64,000 nucleotides of DNA from Streptomyces sp. CMB-StM0423 (GCF_002847285.1 NZ_CP025407.1:930001-994000), one strand, 5' to 3'. Positions 32,831-42,511 are shown, numbered from the stretch's first letter. A program made the numbers and translations. Notes: generated by a model not told the origin, from the letters alone.

Positions 32831-34576
32831 GTGCTCCGTTCCCCGGGTCGCGAGGCGCCCGACAGCCCGCCCGCCGGCCGTTTCCGCCCCCCTCTGGTGG
32901 CGGGCGTCGCGGCCGCAGCCGTCGCGGTCGTCTTCGGCTTCCTCTACGTCCTCGGCCTGCTGGTGGACGGTGACGACATACCCTCCGGGACCCGCGTGCT
33001 CGACCTCGACATAGGGGGCATGAGCCGTACGGAGGCCCAGGAGAAGCTGGAGCGGAACCGGGCGGAGTTCGTACCGGACCGCCTGCCCGTGCGCATGGGC
33101 GACGAGGCAGGCGAGCTCGACTCCCGGGCGGCGGGCGTCACGCTGGACGCCGAGGCGACCGTGGACGACGCCGCGCAGTCCGGCTCCGGCCCGCTGACCG
33201 TCATAGGCCGGCTCTTCTCCGGGGGCGGCGGCGATGTCGCGCCGGTGATCCGCGTGGACGGGGAGAAGGGCCGCGCGGCGCTCGCCGGCCTCGCCGAGTC
33301 GTACGACCGCAAGGTGCGCGACGGGTCCGTCGCCTTCCACGACGGCGAGCCCGCGGCGGTGCAGCCGCGCGCCGGCAGGTCGCTCGACGTGGACGGGGCG
33401 CTGGCGGAGCTGGAGGACGCCGCCCCGGACCGGGAGGACGACCCGCTGGTGCTCCCGGTGCGCGAGACCGAGCCCGCGGTCGGCGCGGCGGAAGTCGACC
33501 GCGCCATGGCCCGGTTCGCCGCTCCGGCCATGTCCGGGCCCGTCACGCTCACCGTCCCGGGCGGCGGGGAGATCGAGATCGCCCCGGAGGTGCTGGGCGA
33601 GCACCTCGCGATGGAGCCGGACGAGTCGGACCGGCTGACGCCCCGGCTCGACGGCCGCGGGCTCTTCCGCGCGCCCGAGGTCGCGGCCCAGGTCGAGCAG
33701 GTCGGCGGCGAGGCCGAGAACGCCCGGCTGCGCTGGGACGGCGAGCAGGTCGTGGTCGCCTCCGAGGCCACCGAGGGCCGCGAGATCACCCAAAAGGCGC
33801 TGGCGAAGGCCGTGCTGGAGCTGCTGCCCGAGGAGGGTGGGGACGCCCGTACGGGGCCCGTGGGCGCCCGGGTCGACCAGCCGCAGCTCACCGGCGAGAA
33901 CGCCGGCCGGCTGGGCATCAAGGAGCAGATGTCCAGCTTCACCGTCGAGTTCCCCCCGGCCCCGTACCGCACGCAGAACGTCGGCCAGGCCGCCAAGCTG
34001 ATCGACGGCTCGGTCGTGCTCCCGGACGGGACCTGGAGCTTCAACGACACCGTGGGCGAGCGGACGGAGGCCAACGGGTTCGTCGAGGGGATCATGATCC
34101 TGGACGGCAAGTACACGCGGGCCACCGGCGGCGGGGTCTCGGCGGTCGCGACCACCGTCTTCAACGCCGCCTTCTTCGCGGGCGTCGACTTCGAGGAGTA
34201 CGGGGCCCACTCGTTCTACATCGAGCGCTACCCGGAGGGGCGGGAGGCGACCGTCGCCTGGGGCAGCCTCGACCTCAAGTTCCGGAACGACTCGGGCAAC
34301 GCGATCTACGTCGAGGCGAGCGCCACGGAGGACTCCGTGACGATCTCCTTCCTCGGCACCAGGAAGTACGACGAGATCGAGTCGGTCAAGGGGCCGCGGA
34401 CCAACGTGGTGGAGGCGGGCACCCGCACGGGCGACGCGGAAGCCTGCGAGCCGCAGACCCCGCTGGAGGGCTTCGACGTCGAGGTGGAGCGGATATTCAG
34501 GTCCGGCGGCCGGGAGGTCGACCGGGAGACGTTCACGACGACGTACACCCCGCGCGACAGCGTCACCTGCGAGTGA
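32831..34576 (+). CDS. VanW-family peptidoglycan-binding-type membrane protein
   Basis: The 581-residue protein has one membrane anchor (about 22-45) and a large extracytoplasmic part. The middle region carries two repeats of the YoaR/peptidoglycan-binding_4 type (DIGGMSRTEAQEKL near 57-70 and a second around 250-350). The VanW domain follows at about 375-500, with TWSFNDTVGERTEANGF, ATGGGVSAVATTVFNAAFFAG and HSFYIERYPEGREATV. The GTG start follows GAGGAG. VanW occurs with vancomycin-resistance genes, but its activity is not settled. Control by the BlaI-like repressor suggests a cell-wall stress role. Confidence 0.9.
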   Translation: MLRSPGREAPDSPPAGRFRPPLVAGVAAAAVAVVFGFLYVLGLLVDGDDIPSGTRVLDLDIGGMSRTEAQEKLERNRAEFVPDRLPVRMGDEAGELDSRAAGVTLDAEATVDDAAQSGSGPLTVIGRLFSGGGGDVAPVIRVDGEKGRAALAGLAESYDRKVRDGSVAFHDGEPAAVQPRAGRSLDVDGALAELEDAAPDREDDPLVLPVRETEPAVGAAEVDRAMARFAAPAMSGPVTLTVPGGGEIEIAPEVLGEHLAMEPDESDRLTPRLDGRGLFRAPEVAAQVEQVGGEAENARLRWDGEQVVVASEATEGREITQKALAKAVLELLPEEGGDARTGPVGARVDQPQLTGENAGRLGIKEQMSSFTVEFPPAPYRTQNVGQAAKLIDGSVVLPDGTWSFNDTVGERTEANGFVEGIMILDGKYTRATGGGVSAVATTVFNAAFFAGVDFEEYGAHSFYIERYPEGREATVAWGSLDLKFRNDSGNAIYVEASATEDSVTISFLGTRKYDEIESVKGPRTNVVEAGTRTGDAEACEPQTPLEGFDVEVERIFRSGGREVDRETFTTTYTPRDSVTCE

Positions 34577-34603
34577 GCGCGCGGCCGGTCGGCGGGTGGC
34601 CGG

Positions 34604-36034
34604 TCAGCGGGTGAGCGGTCCGCCGAGGAGGTCCAGGACCGGGCCTGCGGCCACGCCGAGGGCGACGGAGACTGCGGCCGTGGCGTACGCGGTCAGGGCG
34701 GCAGGCCGGACGAGCGGCTGCGGCCCCGGTCCTGCGGCGCCGGCGAACGCCGGGCGGATCCAGCGCAGGTAGTAGAAGAGGGACGCCACGGTGTTGACCG
34801 CGGCGAGGACGGCGAGCCAGAGGTAACCGCCGTCGACGGCCGCGGTGAAGACCTCCAGCTTGCCGAGGAAGACCGCGGTGGGCGGGGTGCCCAGGAGCCC
34901 GAGCAGGCACACGGCGAGGCTGAGGGCGAGGCCGGGGTGGGCGCGCAGCAGACCGCGGTAGTCGGCCAGGGTGCGGGCGTGCGGCAGGGCGCAGACGACG
35001 GCGAAGGCGCCGAGGTTCGTCACCGCGTAGCCGGCGAGGTAGAACAGCAGCGCCCGCTGGGCCTCGTCGGCGCGGGTGGCCACGGCGACGGGCAGGAGCA
35101 GGTAGCCGACCTGGCTGACGGTGGAGTAGGCGAGCAGCCGTTTGACGTCGGTCTGGAAGAAGGCGGCGAGGTTGCCGAGCGTCATGGACGCGGCGGCGAG
35201 CACCGCGAGCAGTTCGTCCCAGGGCACCCCGGTGCCGGCGAGCGGCACGGCGGCCAGCCGGTAGAGCGCGGCGAGCGCGCCGACCTTGGGCAGGGTGGTG
35301 AGCAGCGCGGCGGCCGGCGGGCTGCTGCCCTCGACGGCGTCGGGCACCCAGAAGTGTCCTGGCACGGCGCCGGTCTTGAAGAGCAGCCCGGCCAGCAGCC
35401 CGACGGTGCCGGCGATCACGAGGACGACCGGGGCGCCGGGCAGTGCGTCGCCGAGCGCGGGGTACGCGCTGGCGCGCCCGGCCGCGTACAGCACGGTGAT
35501 GCCCGCGAGCATGACGACGCCGAGCAGGGCGCCGGTGACGAAGTACTTCAGCGCCGCCTCGGTGCCGGGGGCGTCCTTGCGGAAGCCGGCCAGGGTGTAC
35601 GAGGGCACGCTCGCCAGCAGGTACGCGGCGGCGAGCAGCAGCAGGTCCTGGGCGCCCGCGAGCATCAGGGCGCCGAGGGCGGCAAGTTGGACGAGCACGT
35701 GGAACTCGCTCTCGCGCGCGTCCCCGCCGAAGGGGGCGAAGCCGAGCAGCAGCACGATCACGGTGCCGGCGAGGATGACGACGCGGCTCGCCGACGTCAC
35801 GGTGTCGACGGCGAAGGCACCGTTGAAGGCGGCCATGGGCCCGCCGCCCGCCGCCACGGCAGCCGCGGCGATCCCCGCCGTACACGCCGCCAGGCCCAGT
35901 GCGCCGACCAGCCACTGCCGGTGCCGCGGCAGCCAGGCGCCGAGCAGCAGGCCGAGCACGGCGGAGCCGGCGAGGAGCACCTCGGGCAGCAGGTCGAGCG
36001 GGTTCTCATGCATGCCGTTCGCCGTCCCGCTCAC
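34604..36034 (-). CDS. nuoN: NuoN-like proton-pumping subunit of complex I
   Basis: The 476-residue membrane protein has about 14 helices of the antiporter-like type. The lysine of the pump centre is present in LLFKTGAVPGHFWVPDAVEG, and the second-half Lys is in FQTDVKRLLAYSTVSQVGY. The TM5 glutamate found in most NuoN proteins appears replaced: the segment reads AYLLASVPSYTL where ELxSLP is usual. The GTG at 36034 overlaps the NuoM stop as GTGA; an ATG at 36013 (MHENPLD) is an alternative start. It is the last gene of the nuo group and is convergent with the VanW-family gene. Confidence 0.9.
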   Translation of the reverse strand: MSGTANGMHENPLDLLPEVLLAGSAVLGLLLGAWLPRHRQWLVGALGLAACTAGIAAAAVAAGGGPMAAFNGAFAVDTVTSASRVVILAGTVIVLLLGFAPFGGDARESEFHVLVQLAALGALMLAGAQDLLLLAAAYLLASVPSYTLAGFRKDAPGTEAALKYFVTGALLGVVMLAGITVLYAAGRASAYPALGDALPGAPVVLVIAGTVGLLAGLLFKTGAVPGHFWVPDAVEGSSPPAAALLTTLPKVGALAALYRLAAVPLAGTGVPWDELLAVLAAASMTLGNLAAFFQTDVKRLLAYSTVSQVGYLLLPVAVATRADEAQRALLFYLAGYAVTNLGAFAVVCALPHARTLADYRGLLRAHPGLALSLAVCLLGLLGTPPTAVFLGKLEVFTAAVDGGYLWLAVLAAVNTVASLFYYLRWIRPAFAGAAGPGPQPLVRPAALTAYATAAVSVALGVAAGPVLDLLGGPLTR

Positions 36035-37548
36035 CGGGCGACGAGCTCCAGGACGCCGCGCGAGAACGGCTCGATGACGTCGAGGACGAAGCGCGGGAAG
36101 ACGCCGAGCAGGACGGCGAGCGCCAGCAGCGGGACGATCGCCGCCGCCTCGTGGGCGCGCAGGTCGGGGAACGGCCGCGGGGTGCCGGGCGAGTCGGGCA
36201 GCCGCAGCGGGCCGAGGAAGATCCGCTGCAGCGCCCGCACCAGCAGCGCGGCGGTCAGCAGGATGCCGAGCACGGCAAGCGCGGTCGCCACCGGGCGCGG
36301 CCCGAGGCTGCCGGCGAGGATCTGGAACTCGGCGATGAAGCCGGAGAACCCGGGCAGCCCGAGGGAGGCGAAGACGGCGACTCCGGTGAGCGCGGCGAAG
36401 ACCGGGGCGCGGGAGGCGACGCCGGAGTAGGCGCCCATGGCGTACGTGCGGCCGCGCTCGTGGAGGACGCCGGCGAGCAGGAACAGCGCGCCGGTCAGCA
36501 GCCCGTGGCTGACCATCTGGTACGTCGCCCCCGTCACGGCGAGCCGGCGGGCGGCCGCGGTGTCCTCGCCCAGCGCGGCGGCCGCGCCGAGGGCCAGGAG
36601 GATGTAACCCATGTGGTTGACCGAGGTGTACGCGATCATGCGCTTGAAGTCCGTCTGCGCCAGGGCCACCAGCGCCCCGTAGAGCACCGAGACGACGCCG
36701 ACGACCACGAAGACGGCCGCGTACGTGCGCCACGACCCCGGCAGCAGCGGCATCGCGATGCGCAGGAACCCGTAGGTGCCCATCTTCAGCAGCACCCCGG
36801 CCAGGATCGCCGAACCGGCCGCGGGGGCCTCGGTGTGGGCCGGCGGCAGCCAGGTGTGGAACGGCACCGTCGGCGTCTTGACGGCCAGCCCGAGGCCGAT
36901 CGCCAGCAGCACCAGGGCGCCGTAGCCGGACCGCCCGGCCAGCGGGTTCTCCTCGGCCAGGGTGACGATGTCGAACGTGTGCGGGGTGGCGGCGAGAGAG
37001 AGGCCGATGAAGCCGAGGAGCAGCGCGAGCGAGCCGAGGAAGGTGTAGAGGAAGAACTTCTGCGCGGCGCGCGCGGCACCCGGGTGGCCCCAGCCGGCGA
37101 TGACGAAGTACATGGCGACGATCGACAGGTCGAAGAAGACGAAGAAGAGGATGAGGTCGAGCGAGGCGAAGAGGCCGAGGCAGGTGGTCTCCAGGAAGAG
37201 GAAGAGGGCGGCGAACTCCCGTACCCGGCGGGTCTCGCGCAGCGCGTACAGCGCGCAGGCCGGGAAGAGGAGGGCGGTCAGGGCCAGCAGCGGGAGCGAC
37301 AGGCCGTCGACGCCGGTGTGGTAGCCGATGCCTGCGCTGGGGATCCAGCGGGCGTTCGTCTCGTACTGGATGCCGCCGCCGTGGTCGTAGCCGAGCCACA
37401 GCGCGACGGTCAGCGCGAGGACGGCGGCGGACACGGCGGCCCAGGCGAGGAGGAAGACCCGGCGGCCGGCGGCGCGCGGCACGCACAGCAACGCGCCGGC
37501 CGCGGCGGCGGGGAGGAAGACGATGGCCGTGAGCACGGGGGCAGTCAC
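36031..37548 (-). CDS. nuoM: NuoM-like proton-pumping subunit of complex I
   Basis: The 505-residue membrane protein has about 14 helices. Lys in GLAVKTPTVPFHTWLPPAHTEAP and the second-half segment TDFKRMIAYTSVNHMGYI mark the proton path. The TM5 acidic residue is Asp (FFVFFDLSIVAMYF) where NuoM normally has Glu. GTGA overlaps join it to NuoL and NuoN. It would move protons in the membrane arm. Confidence 0.92.
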   Translation of the reverse strand: MTAPVLTAIVFLPAAAAGALLCVPRAAGRRVFLLAWAAVSAAVLALTVALWLGYDHGGGIQYETNARWIPSAGIGYHTGVDGLSLPLLALTALLFPACALYALRETRRVREFAALFLFLETTCLGLFASLDLILFFVFFDLSIVAMYFVIAGWGHPGAARAAQKFFLYTFLGSLALLLGFIGLSLAATPHTFDIVTLAEENPLAGRSGYGALVLLAIGLGLAVKTPTVPFHTWLPPAHTEAPAAGSAILAGVLLKMGTYGFLRIAMPLLPGSWRTYAAVFVVVGVVSVLYGALVALAQTDFKRMIAYTSVNHMGYILLALGAAAALGEDTAAARRLAVTGATYQMVSHGLLTGALFLLAGVLHERGRTYAMGAYSGVASRAPVFAALTGVAVFASLGLPGFSGFIAEFQILAGSLGPRPVATALAVLGILLTAALLVRALQRIFLGPLRLPDSPGTPRPFPDLRAHEAAAIVPLLALAVLLGVFPRFVLDVIEPFSRGVLELVAR

Positions 37549-39455
37549 CTCACGAGGACGAAGACGGCGGCGAGGACGGTGAAGGCCGCGACGGCCTGGG
37601 CGAGATAGGTGTGCACCTGGCCGGTCTGCGGGCGGCGGGCGAGCCGGCCCAGCGCGCGGCTCAGGGCGCCGATGCCCTCGACGGCGCCGTCGACGGCCGC
37701 CTCCGCACCGCGGTTGACGCCGCCGGCGAGCCGGAGGGTGCCGCGGGCGAGGCCGTCGACGCCGCGGTCGAGCACCCGGTCGTCGAAGGCGGCCAGTGTG
37801 GCGGCGAGGCGGTGCACGGGGCGTACGAGAACGGCGCGGACCGCGGCCTCCAGGCCGAGCCAGGCGGACGCGGCTGCCGTGAGCCGGGCGGGCAGGGGGC
37901 TGCGGCGGTCGCCCCATGCCCAGGCGGCGGCGGACGCGGCGAGGGCGAGGGCGGCGGGGAGGACGAACTCCCAGGCGTACGGGGCGGCTTCGCCGCCCGC
38001 GCCGATCCGGTCGGCGAGGGCGGCGCGCGGCCCGGGCAGGGCGAGGACCGCCAGGGCCGCGACGGCGAGGGCGAGCGCGGCGCACGCCACTGTCCCGGGC
38101 GCGGGGAGGGTACGGGGGCCGCGGTCCGGTGGCCCGGCTCCGCTTCGTCCGGCCGCAGCCGCGGGCGGTGCCGGGGCCGGGAGTTGTGCGGGTTCGGGCG
38201 GGCGCCATACGTACCAGAGGGCCTTGACGGCGTAGACCGCCGAGACGACGGCCGCCGCCAGGCCCGCCGCGTACAGCGCAGGGCTGTGCTCCAGCGCCCC
38301 GGCCAGCAGCACGTCCTTCGCCGCCCACAGCGACAGCGGCGGCACCCCGGCGAGGCTCAGGGCGGCCACGGTGAACGCCGCTCCCGCGACCCGGTTCCGC
38401 CGGGCGGCGCCGCGCAGCGCGGGCAGCGTACCGGCGCCGAAGGCCGTCAGCCAGAAGCCGGCCACGAGGAACGCCAGGCTCTTCGCCGCGGCGTGCGCCA
38501 TGAGTTGCAGGGTGCCGCCGGTGGTCCCGCTCGCACCCGCGGCGAGCACCATGAAGCCGATCTGGGCGCAACTGGACGCGGCGAGGAGCTGCTTGAGGTC
38601 GCGCTGCGCCACCGCGACCAGGCCGAGGGCGAGCGCGGTGGCCGCGCCGGTCCAGGCCACCGTGTCGTCACCCCAGCCGGAGGCGGCGAGCAGCGGCTGC
38701 AACCGCAGCAGCAGGTACGCGCCGGCGACGACCATCGTCGCGGAGTGCAGCAGCGCCGAGACGGGGCTCGGGCCCTGCATGGCGCGTGACAGCCAGAAGC
38801 TGAACGGGAGTTGGGCGGACTTGCCCAGCGCCGCGGCGACGACGCCCGCGGTCAGCAGGTGCAGCCAGGGGGCGGGCACCTCGTGCAGCCGGTCGAGCGT
38901 GAGACCGGACGCCTGGCCGGTGGCGAGGGCCGCGCCGGCGGCGAGGTAGAGCCCCAGGTCGGCGGCCCGGGTGGTCAGGAAGGCGACACCGGCCGCCTCG
39001 GTCCGTACCGGATCGTGCCACCGGAAGCCGATCAGGGCCCAGGAGGTGGCGCCCATGAACTCCCAGCCCATCAGCAGCGCCGGCAGGGTCGTGGCGGTGA
39101 CGGTGATCAGCATGGCGCCGCCGAACAGCAGCATGAGGCCGAAGAAGCGGGCGCGCGGCTGCCCGGCGCCGGCGTCGCCGGCGCTGTGGACGAGCACGGC
39201 CAGGGTGACGGCGGCGACGGTCACCGCCATCAGCCCGGACAGCCCGTGCGCGCCGAGCCCGAACGGCAGCCCCGCCAGCAGCGGCGCCCGCACCGCCGCC
39301 GGGGCCGCGGCGGCGTAGCCGGCCAGGGCGAGGGCGGCGGCGGAGGCTCCGACGGCGACGGCGGGCGCGTACCGGTCGGCCCTGCGCCCGATCGCGGCGA
39401 GCAGCGTCCCGGCGGCGAGCGGCACGGCGACCAGCGCCCACAGCGCCGCGCTCAC
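37545..39455 (-). CDS. nuoL: NuoL-like proton-pumping subunit of complex I
   Basis: The 636-residue protein has about 16 helices. Key residues are seen in LLMGWEFMGATSWALIGF (TM5 Glu), ALGKSAQLPFSFWLSRAMQGPSPVSALLHSATMV (pump Lys and conserved His) and RDLKQLLAASSCAQIGFM (second half). After the core come a Pro/Ala-rich linker (about 420-445) and a C-terminal part that includes the amphipathic helix region (RGAEAAVDGAVEGIGALSRALG) and a last membrane helix, as in genuine NuoL. This separates it from Mrp antiporter subunits. It overlaps NuoK and NuoM by 4 bases each. Confidence 0.92.
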   Translation of the reverse strand: MSAALWALVAVPLAAGTLLAAIGRRADRYAPAVAVGASAAALALAGYAAAAPAAVRAPLLAGLPFGLGAHGLSGLMAVTVAAVTLAVLVHSAGDAGAGQPRARFFGLMLLFGGAMLITVTATTLPALLMGWEFMGATSWALIGFRWHDPVRTEAAGVAFLTTRAADLGLYLAAGAALATGQASGLTLDRLHEVPAPWLHLLTAGVVAAALGKSAQLPFSFWLSRAMQGPSPVSALLHSATMVVAGAYLLLRLQPLLAASGWGDDTVAWTGAATALALGLVAVAQRDLKQLLAASSCAQIGFMVLAAGASGTTGGTLQLMAHAAAKSLAFLVAGFWLTAFGAGTLPALRGAARRNRVAGAAFTVAALSLAGVPPLSLWAAKDVLLAGALEHSPALYAAGLAAAVVSAVYAVKALWYVWRPPEPAQLPAPAPPAAAAGRSGAGPPDRGPRTLPAPGTVACAALALAVAALAVLALPGPRAALADRIGAGGEAAPYAWEFVLPAALALAASAAAWAWGDRRSPLPARLTAAASAWLGLEAAVRAVLVRPVHRLAATLAAFDDRVLDRGVDGLARGTLRLAGGVNRGAEAAVDGAVEGIGALSRALGRLARRPQTGQVHTYLAQAVAAFTVLAAVFVLVR

Positions 39456-39757
39456 CCCTTCAACTCCGCGGCGTCGTCGGTCATGTCGACCTCGCGGGTC
39501 CTGAACAGGGCCGTGACCACGGCGAAGCCGACGGCCATCTCCACCGCCATCACGGTGACGGCCAGCACGACGAGCACCTGCCCGTCGGTGGCGGCGGGCG
39601 CGACGAAGTGCCAGACCGCGGCGGCGGCGAGGATGACGCCGCCGAGCATCAGCTCCAGGCCCATCATCAGCATCACGACGGACTGCTGCGAGAGCGCGCC
39701 GAACAGCCCGACGCAGAACAGCGCGGCGGCCACGAGCAGGAGCGGCTCCAGCGTCAC
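39452..39757 (-). CDS. nuoK: NuoK-like membrane subunit of complex I
   Basis: The 101-residue protein has three helices with the two buried glutamates of the family, Glu35 in MMGLELMLGG and Glu73 in MAVEMAVGFAV. The GTG start overlaps the NuoJ stop (GTGA). Confidence 0.93.
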   Translation of the reverse strand: MTLEPLLLVAAALFCVGLFGALSQQSVVMLMMGLELMLGGVILAAAAVWHFVAPAATDGQVLVVLAVTVMAVEMAVGFAVVTALFRTREVDMTDDAAELKG

Positions 39758-40317
39758 CGGCGCGCCCCCGGGCGTACGGGATCGGCGGGGCGGCGGGCGC
39801 ACAGGTCGTCGCCGAAGCGGTCGTAGCGGCCGCGGCCGGTGGCGAGCACGACGGTGGCGACGATGGTGGTGAAGAGGGCGAGGCCCAGCGTCATCATCGT
39901 CAGCATGTGCGGGCCCATCAGCGACTCGCCCAGGGCCATCGTCGGGTCGGCGTCGGGCTTCCCGCGCCGCCCCGGCCAGGGGGCCAGCACGATGCCGGCG
40001 GCCAGCAGGACGAAGACGGCGGCGCTGACCGCGGCCGCGCCCCGCTTGTTGTGCACCATCGACATGGGCAGCAGCCCGGCCGGGTTCATCATGAACATCA
40101 CCATGAACACGGCCATGAGGGCCATCTCGATCGTCATCATGAGGATGACGACGACGCCCAGGTAGTCGAGGCCGAGCCGGATGACCAGGCCGCCGACGCA
40201 GAGGAGGGAGAGCAGCAGCGCGTACGTCGCGCGGGCCATGGAGTCGTAGCGGAAGACCATGGCCCCGCTCGCCACTGCGGGCACGGCGAGCACCCAGAAC
40301 ACCACGTCATCGGGCAT
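39754..40317 (-). CDS. nuoJ: NuoJ-like membrane subunit of complex I
   Basis: The 187-residue protein has five helices. The family segment is LDYLGVVVILMMTIEMALMAVFMVMFM, read over helix three, where the usual pi-bulge motif lies. Met is notably abundant (more than 15 of 187). The 48-base gap to NuoH is the only real spacer in the group; no nuoI lies in it. Confidence 0.9.
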   Translation of the reverse strand: MPDDVVFWVLAVPAVASGAMVFRYDSMARATYALLLSLLCVGGLVIRLGLDYLGVVVILMMTIEMALMAVFMVMFMMNPAGLLPMSMVHNKRGAAAVSAAVFVLLAAGIVLAPWPGRRGKPDADPTMALGESLMGPHMLTMMTLGLALFTTIVATVVLATGRGRYDRFGDDLCARRPADPVRPGARR

Positions 40318-40365
40318 CTTTCCGGTCTCCCTCCGTCATGGATCGCGCGTTCACCGGTCGCGCCT

Positions 40366-41301
40366 TCACCGTTCGAGCACGACGATGGCGACGGCCAGAG
40401 CCTGGAGCAGGGTCAGCGGCACGAGCACCGTCCACGCGAACTCCACATAGCGCTCCATCCGCAGCGTCGGCAGCAGCCGCCGGCCGGCCACCAGCAGGCC
40501 GAGCACCGCGGCCGTCTTCAGCAGCGTCCACGCCCACGCCGGCAGCCACGGCCCGTGCCCGCCGCCGAGGAACAGCGGCACGCTGAACCCGGCGGTGACC
40601 ACCAGCAGCAGCCAGCGCCCGGCCAGCAGCACGAGCCGGTCCACGCCCGCGTACTCGGCGGCCGCACCGCCCGCGGCGTCCCGGCCGAGGGGGTGGTCGA
40701 ACGGGCCCCAGAAGGCCATCGCCAGCGCGCTCAGGAGGAACACGGCGAACGCCACCGGCATCCACACCGCGAACCACAGCCCGCGCTGCCCCGCCACCAC
40801 CTCGCCGACCCGCAGCGACTCCGCGCCGAGCGCCGCGGTGGTGAGGGCGAGCATGTGCGGCAGCTCGTACGCCAGGCCCTGGGCGAGGAAGCGGTAGCCG
40901 CCGACCAGTGACAGCGCCGAGTTCGGCCCCCAGCCGGCCAGCCACACCGCGGCCCAGGCCAGCGCCTCCATCGCGTTGAACCACACCACGCCCACGACCG
41001 GATCCGTGACGGCCCGGAACCCCCACGGGAGCACGGCGCCGGCGAGCACGGCGGCAACGGGGACGAGCGCGATCCCGATGCGGCCGAGCCACGGGTCGCC
41101 CGCGGTCGTACGCCGCGGCTGCTGGCCCAGCAGCCGCAGCCCCGCGCGCAGCGGCGCCGGCGCGGCGCGCAGGGGGCGGCCCGGGCGGCCGCCTTCGGCC
41201 GCGGCGGCCAGCACGGCGTCGAAGCCGGCGACGAGGACCGCCGCGGCGGCGAGGGCGAACGGCAGCAGCACGACGGCCCACACGGGCGCGGTGTCAGCCA
41301 T
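40366..41301 (-). CDS. nuoH: NuoH-like membrane subunit of complex I
   Basis: The 311-residue protein has about eight helices. The quinone-chamber loops are recognisable: GWGPNSALSLVGGYRFLAQGLAYELPHML with its conserved Glu, and WGPFDHPLGRDAAGGAAAEYAG followed by LLAGRWLLL. In canonical complex I, NuoH contacts NuoB, NuoD and NuoI; only an unusual NuoB/NuoD-like protein is encoded here, overlapping its start by 8 bases. Confidence 0.9.
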   Translation of the reverse strand: MADTAPVWAVVLLPFALAAAAVLVAGFDAVLAAAAEGGRPGRPLRAAPAPLRAGLRLLGQQPRRTTAGDPWLGRIGIALVPVAAVLAGAVLPWGFRAVTDPVVGVVWFNAMEALAWAAVWLAGWGPNSALSLVGGYRFLAQGLAYELPHMLALTTAALGAESLRVGEVVAGQRGLWFAVWMPVAFAVFLLSALAMAFWGPFDHPLGRDAAGGAAAEYAGVDRLVLLAGRWLLLVVTAGFSVPLFLGGGHGPWLPAWAWTLLKTAAVLGLLVAGRRLLPTLRMERYVEFAWTVLVPLTLLQALAVAIVVLER

Positions 41302-42511
41302 GCGCGGCCACCGCCAGTTCGTCGAGATCGGGGTCGAGGCTGGCCACGATCACGCGGGCGGACGTGAACTCGGCGCCGCGCAGCAGGCCGGGCAGGGCGT
41401 CCAGGAGCGCCTGCGACGGCGGCCGCGGGCCGTCGAGGCGGCCGCGCGGGCCCTGCTTGTCATGCTGGCCATGCGGGGCGAGGGGCCGGTCGTCGTCGAC
41501 GCCGGCGGCGCAGAGCGCGGCCTCGTCGAGCCAGGTGAGCAGCCGGTCGTACGCGTCGCCGTCCGCGGCCAGCGCGGGACCGGTCACCCCGAACCGCCGC
41601 GCCCGCGCGCCGGGCAACGCGCCGAGCCCGGCCGTCAGCTCCCGCAGCAAGCGCGACCGCCGCACGCGCCGCCCGAGCCGCCCCAGTTCCGCACCCCACT
41701 CCTGGCCCGGCGCCCCGTCGAGCACGGCGTCGCGCAACCGGCGGGCGCGGGCGGCGGGATCGGGCCACCCGGAGACGGCGAGCAGCCGCGCGATGCTGTC
41801 CAGGTGCGCGGCGCAGCACCGCCGGTGGGCGGCGCCGCGCCCGACCTCCTCGCCGCGGGCGGCCCGCAGCCACGGCTCGTCCCAGTACGGCAGTTCCTCC
41901 GCGGCGGGCGCGGTGATACGTACCTCGGCGTGCTGCACGACGTCCCCTTGCAGGGCGACGTCGAGCACGAGTCCGGCGGGCCAGTCGGCGAGCCCGGGCC
42001 CGAGCGGCAGATGCAGCCGGTCGAGACGGAGCCCGTCGCGGTCGTCGGCACGTTCGGCCATGGGCAACCCGGCGACGGGCCCGGCGTGAGGGAGATGCGC
42101 GGCGTGTGCATCGTGCGCGCCGTGGCCGCCAGGCCCCGCACGGAGCCGCCCGCGTGCCTCGCCCTCCCCCGGGCCCACGTGGCCCGCCACACCCGCACCT
42201 GCGGGTGCGGTCAGCGTCCGCAGCAGTCCGTCGAGCGCCGTCTCGACGCCCTCCGCTTCGGTCACCGCGGACCGGGACTTGGGATACGGGAGCTGCCGCC
42301 AGAGCGCGTCCGTCCACTCCCCCGCCCCGGCGCCGCCCGACCCGACGACCAGCAGCCCGCTCGCCGCAGCCGGGCTCGCGGCCACCGGCCAGCCACGTCG
42401 CCGTAGCCCCGCCTCCACCGCCAGCCGCGTCTTCGTACCTCCGGGGTGGACGGCCAGCAGGACGGCGGGATGCCGGGTGCCGATGCGGCGCAGCGCTTCC
42501 CTCAGGCCCAC
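41294..42511 (-). CDS. Degenerate NuoB-NuoD-like fusion protein of the nuo locus
   Basis: The 405-residue soluble protein starts at a GTG (42511) that overlaps NuoA by 10 bases. Residues about 15-100 resemble a NuoB fold: LLVVGSGGAGAGEWTDALWRQLPYPK follows the pattern of LLVxGxVTxxMxxxLRRxYxQMPEPK, but no cysteine remains for cluster N2. A Gly/His-rich linker follows. From about 165 the segment LHLPLGPGLADWPAGLVLDVALQGDVVQHAEVRI, read in two parts, matches the N-terminal sheet of NuoD. The next helical region (AHRRCCAAHLDSIARLLAVSGW) aligns loosely with the NuoD core. The quinone-site His of NuoD is not evident. It may be a structural plug or adaptor; this assignment is by eye. Confidence 0.55.
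   Translation of the reverse strand: MGLREALRRIGTRHPAVLLAVHPGGTKTRLAVEAGLRRRGWPVAASPAAASGLLVVGSGGAGAGEWTDALWRQLPYPKSRSAVTEAEGVETALDGLLRTLTAPAGAGVAGHVGPGEGEARGRLRAGPGGHGAHDAHAAHLPHAGPVAGLPMAERADDRDGLRLDRLHLPLGPGLADWPAGLVLDVALQGDVVQHAEVRITAPAAEELPYWDEPWLRAARGEEVGRGAAHRRCCAAHLDSIARLLAVSGWPDPAARARRLRDAVLDGAPGQEWGAELGRLGRRVRRSRLLRELTAGLGALPGARARRFGVTGPALAADGDAYDRLLTWLDEAALCAAGVDDDRPLAPHGQHDKQGPRGRLDGPRPPSQALLDALPGLLRGAEFTSARVIVASLDPDLDELAVAAHG

Noticed and set aside
37545..39455. Mrp-type Na+/H+ antiporter instead of NuoL
   Set aside because: Gene set (A, H, J, K, L, M, N) and the NuoL C-terminal extension fit complex I. No MrpB/E/F/G-like genes are present.
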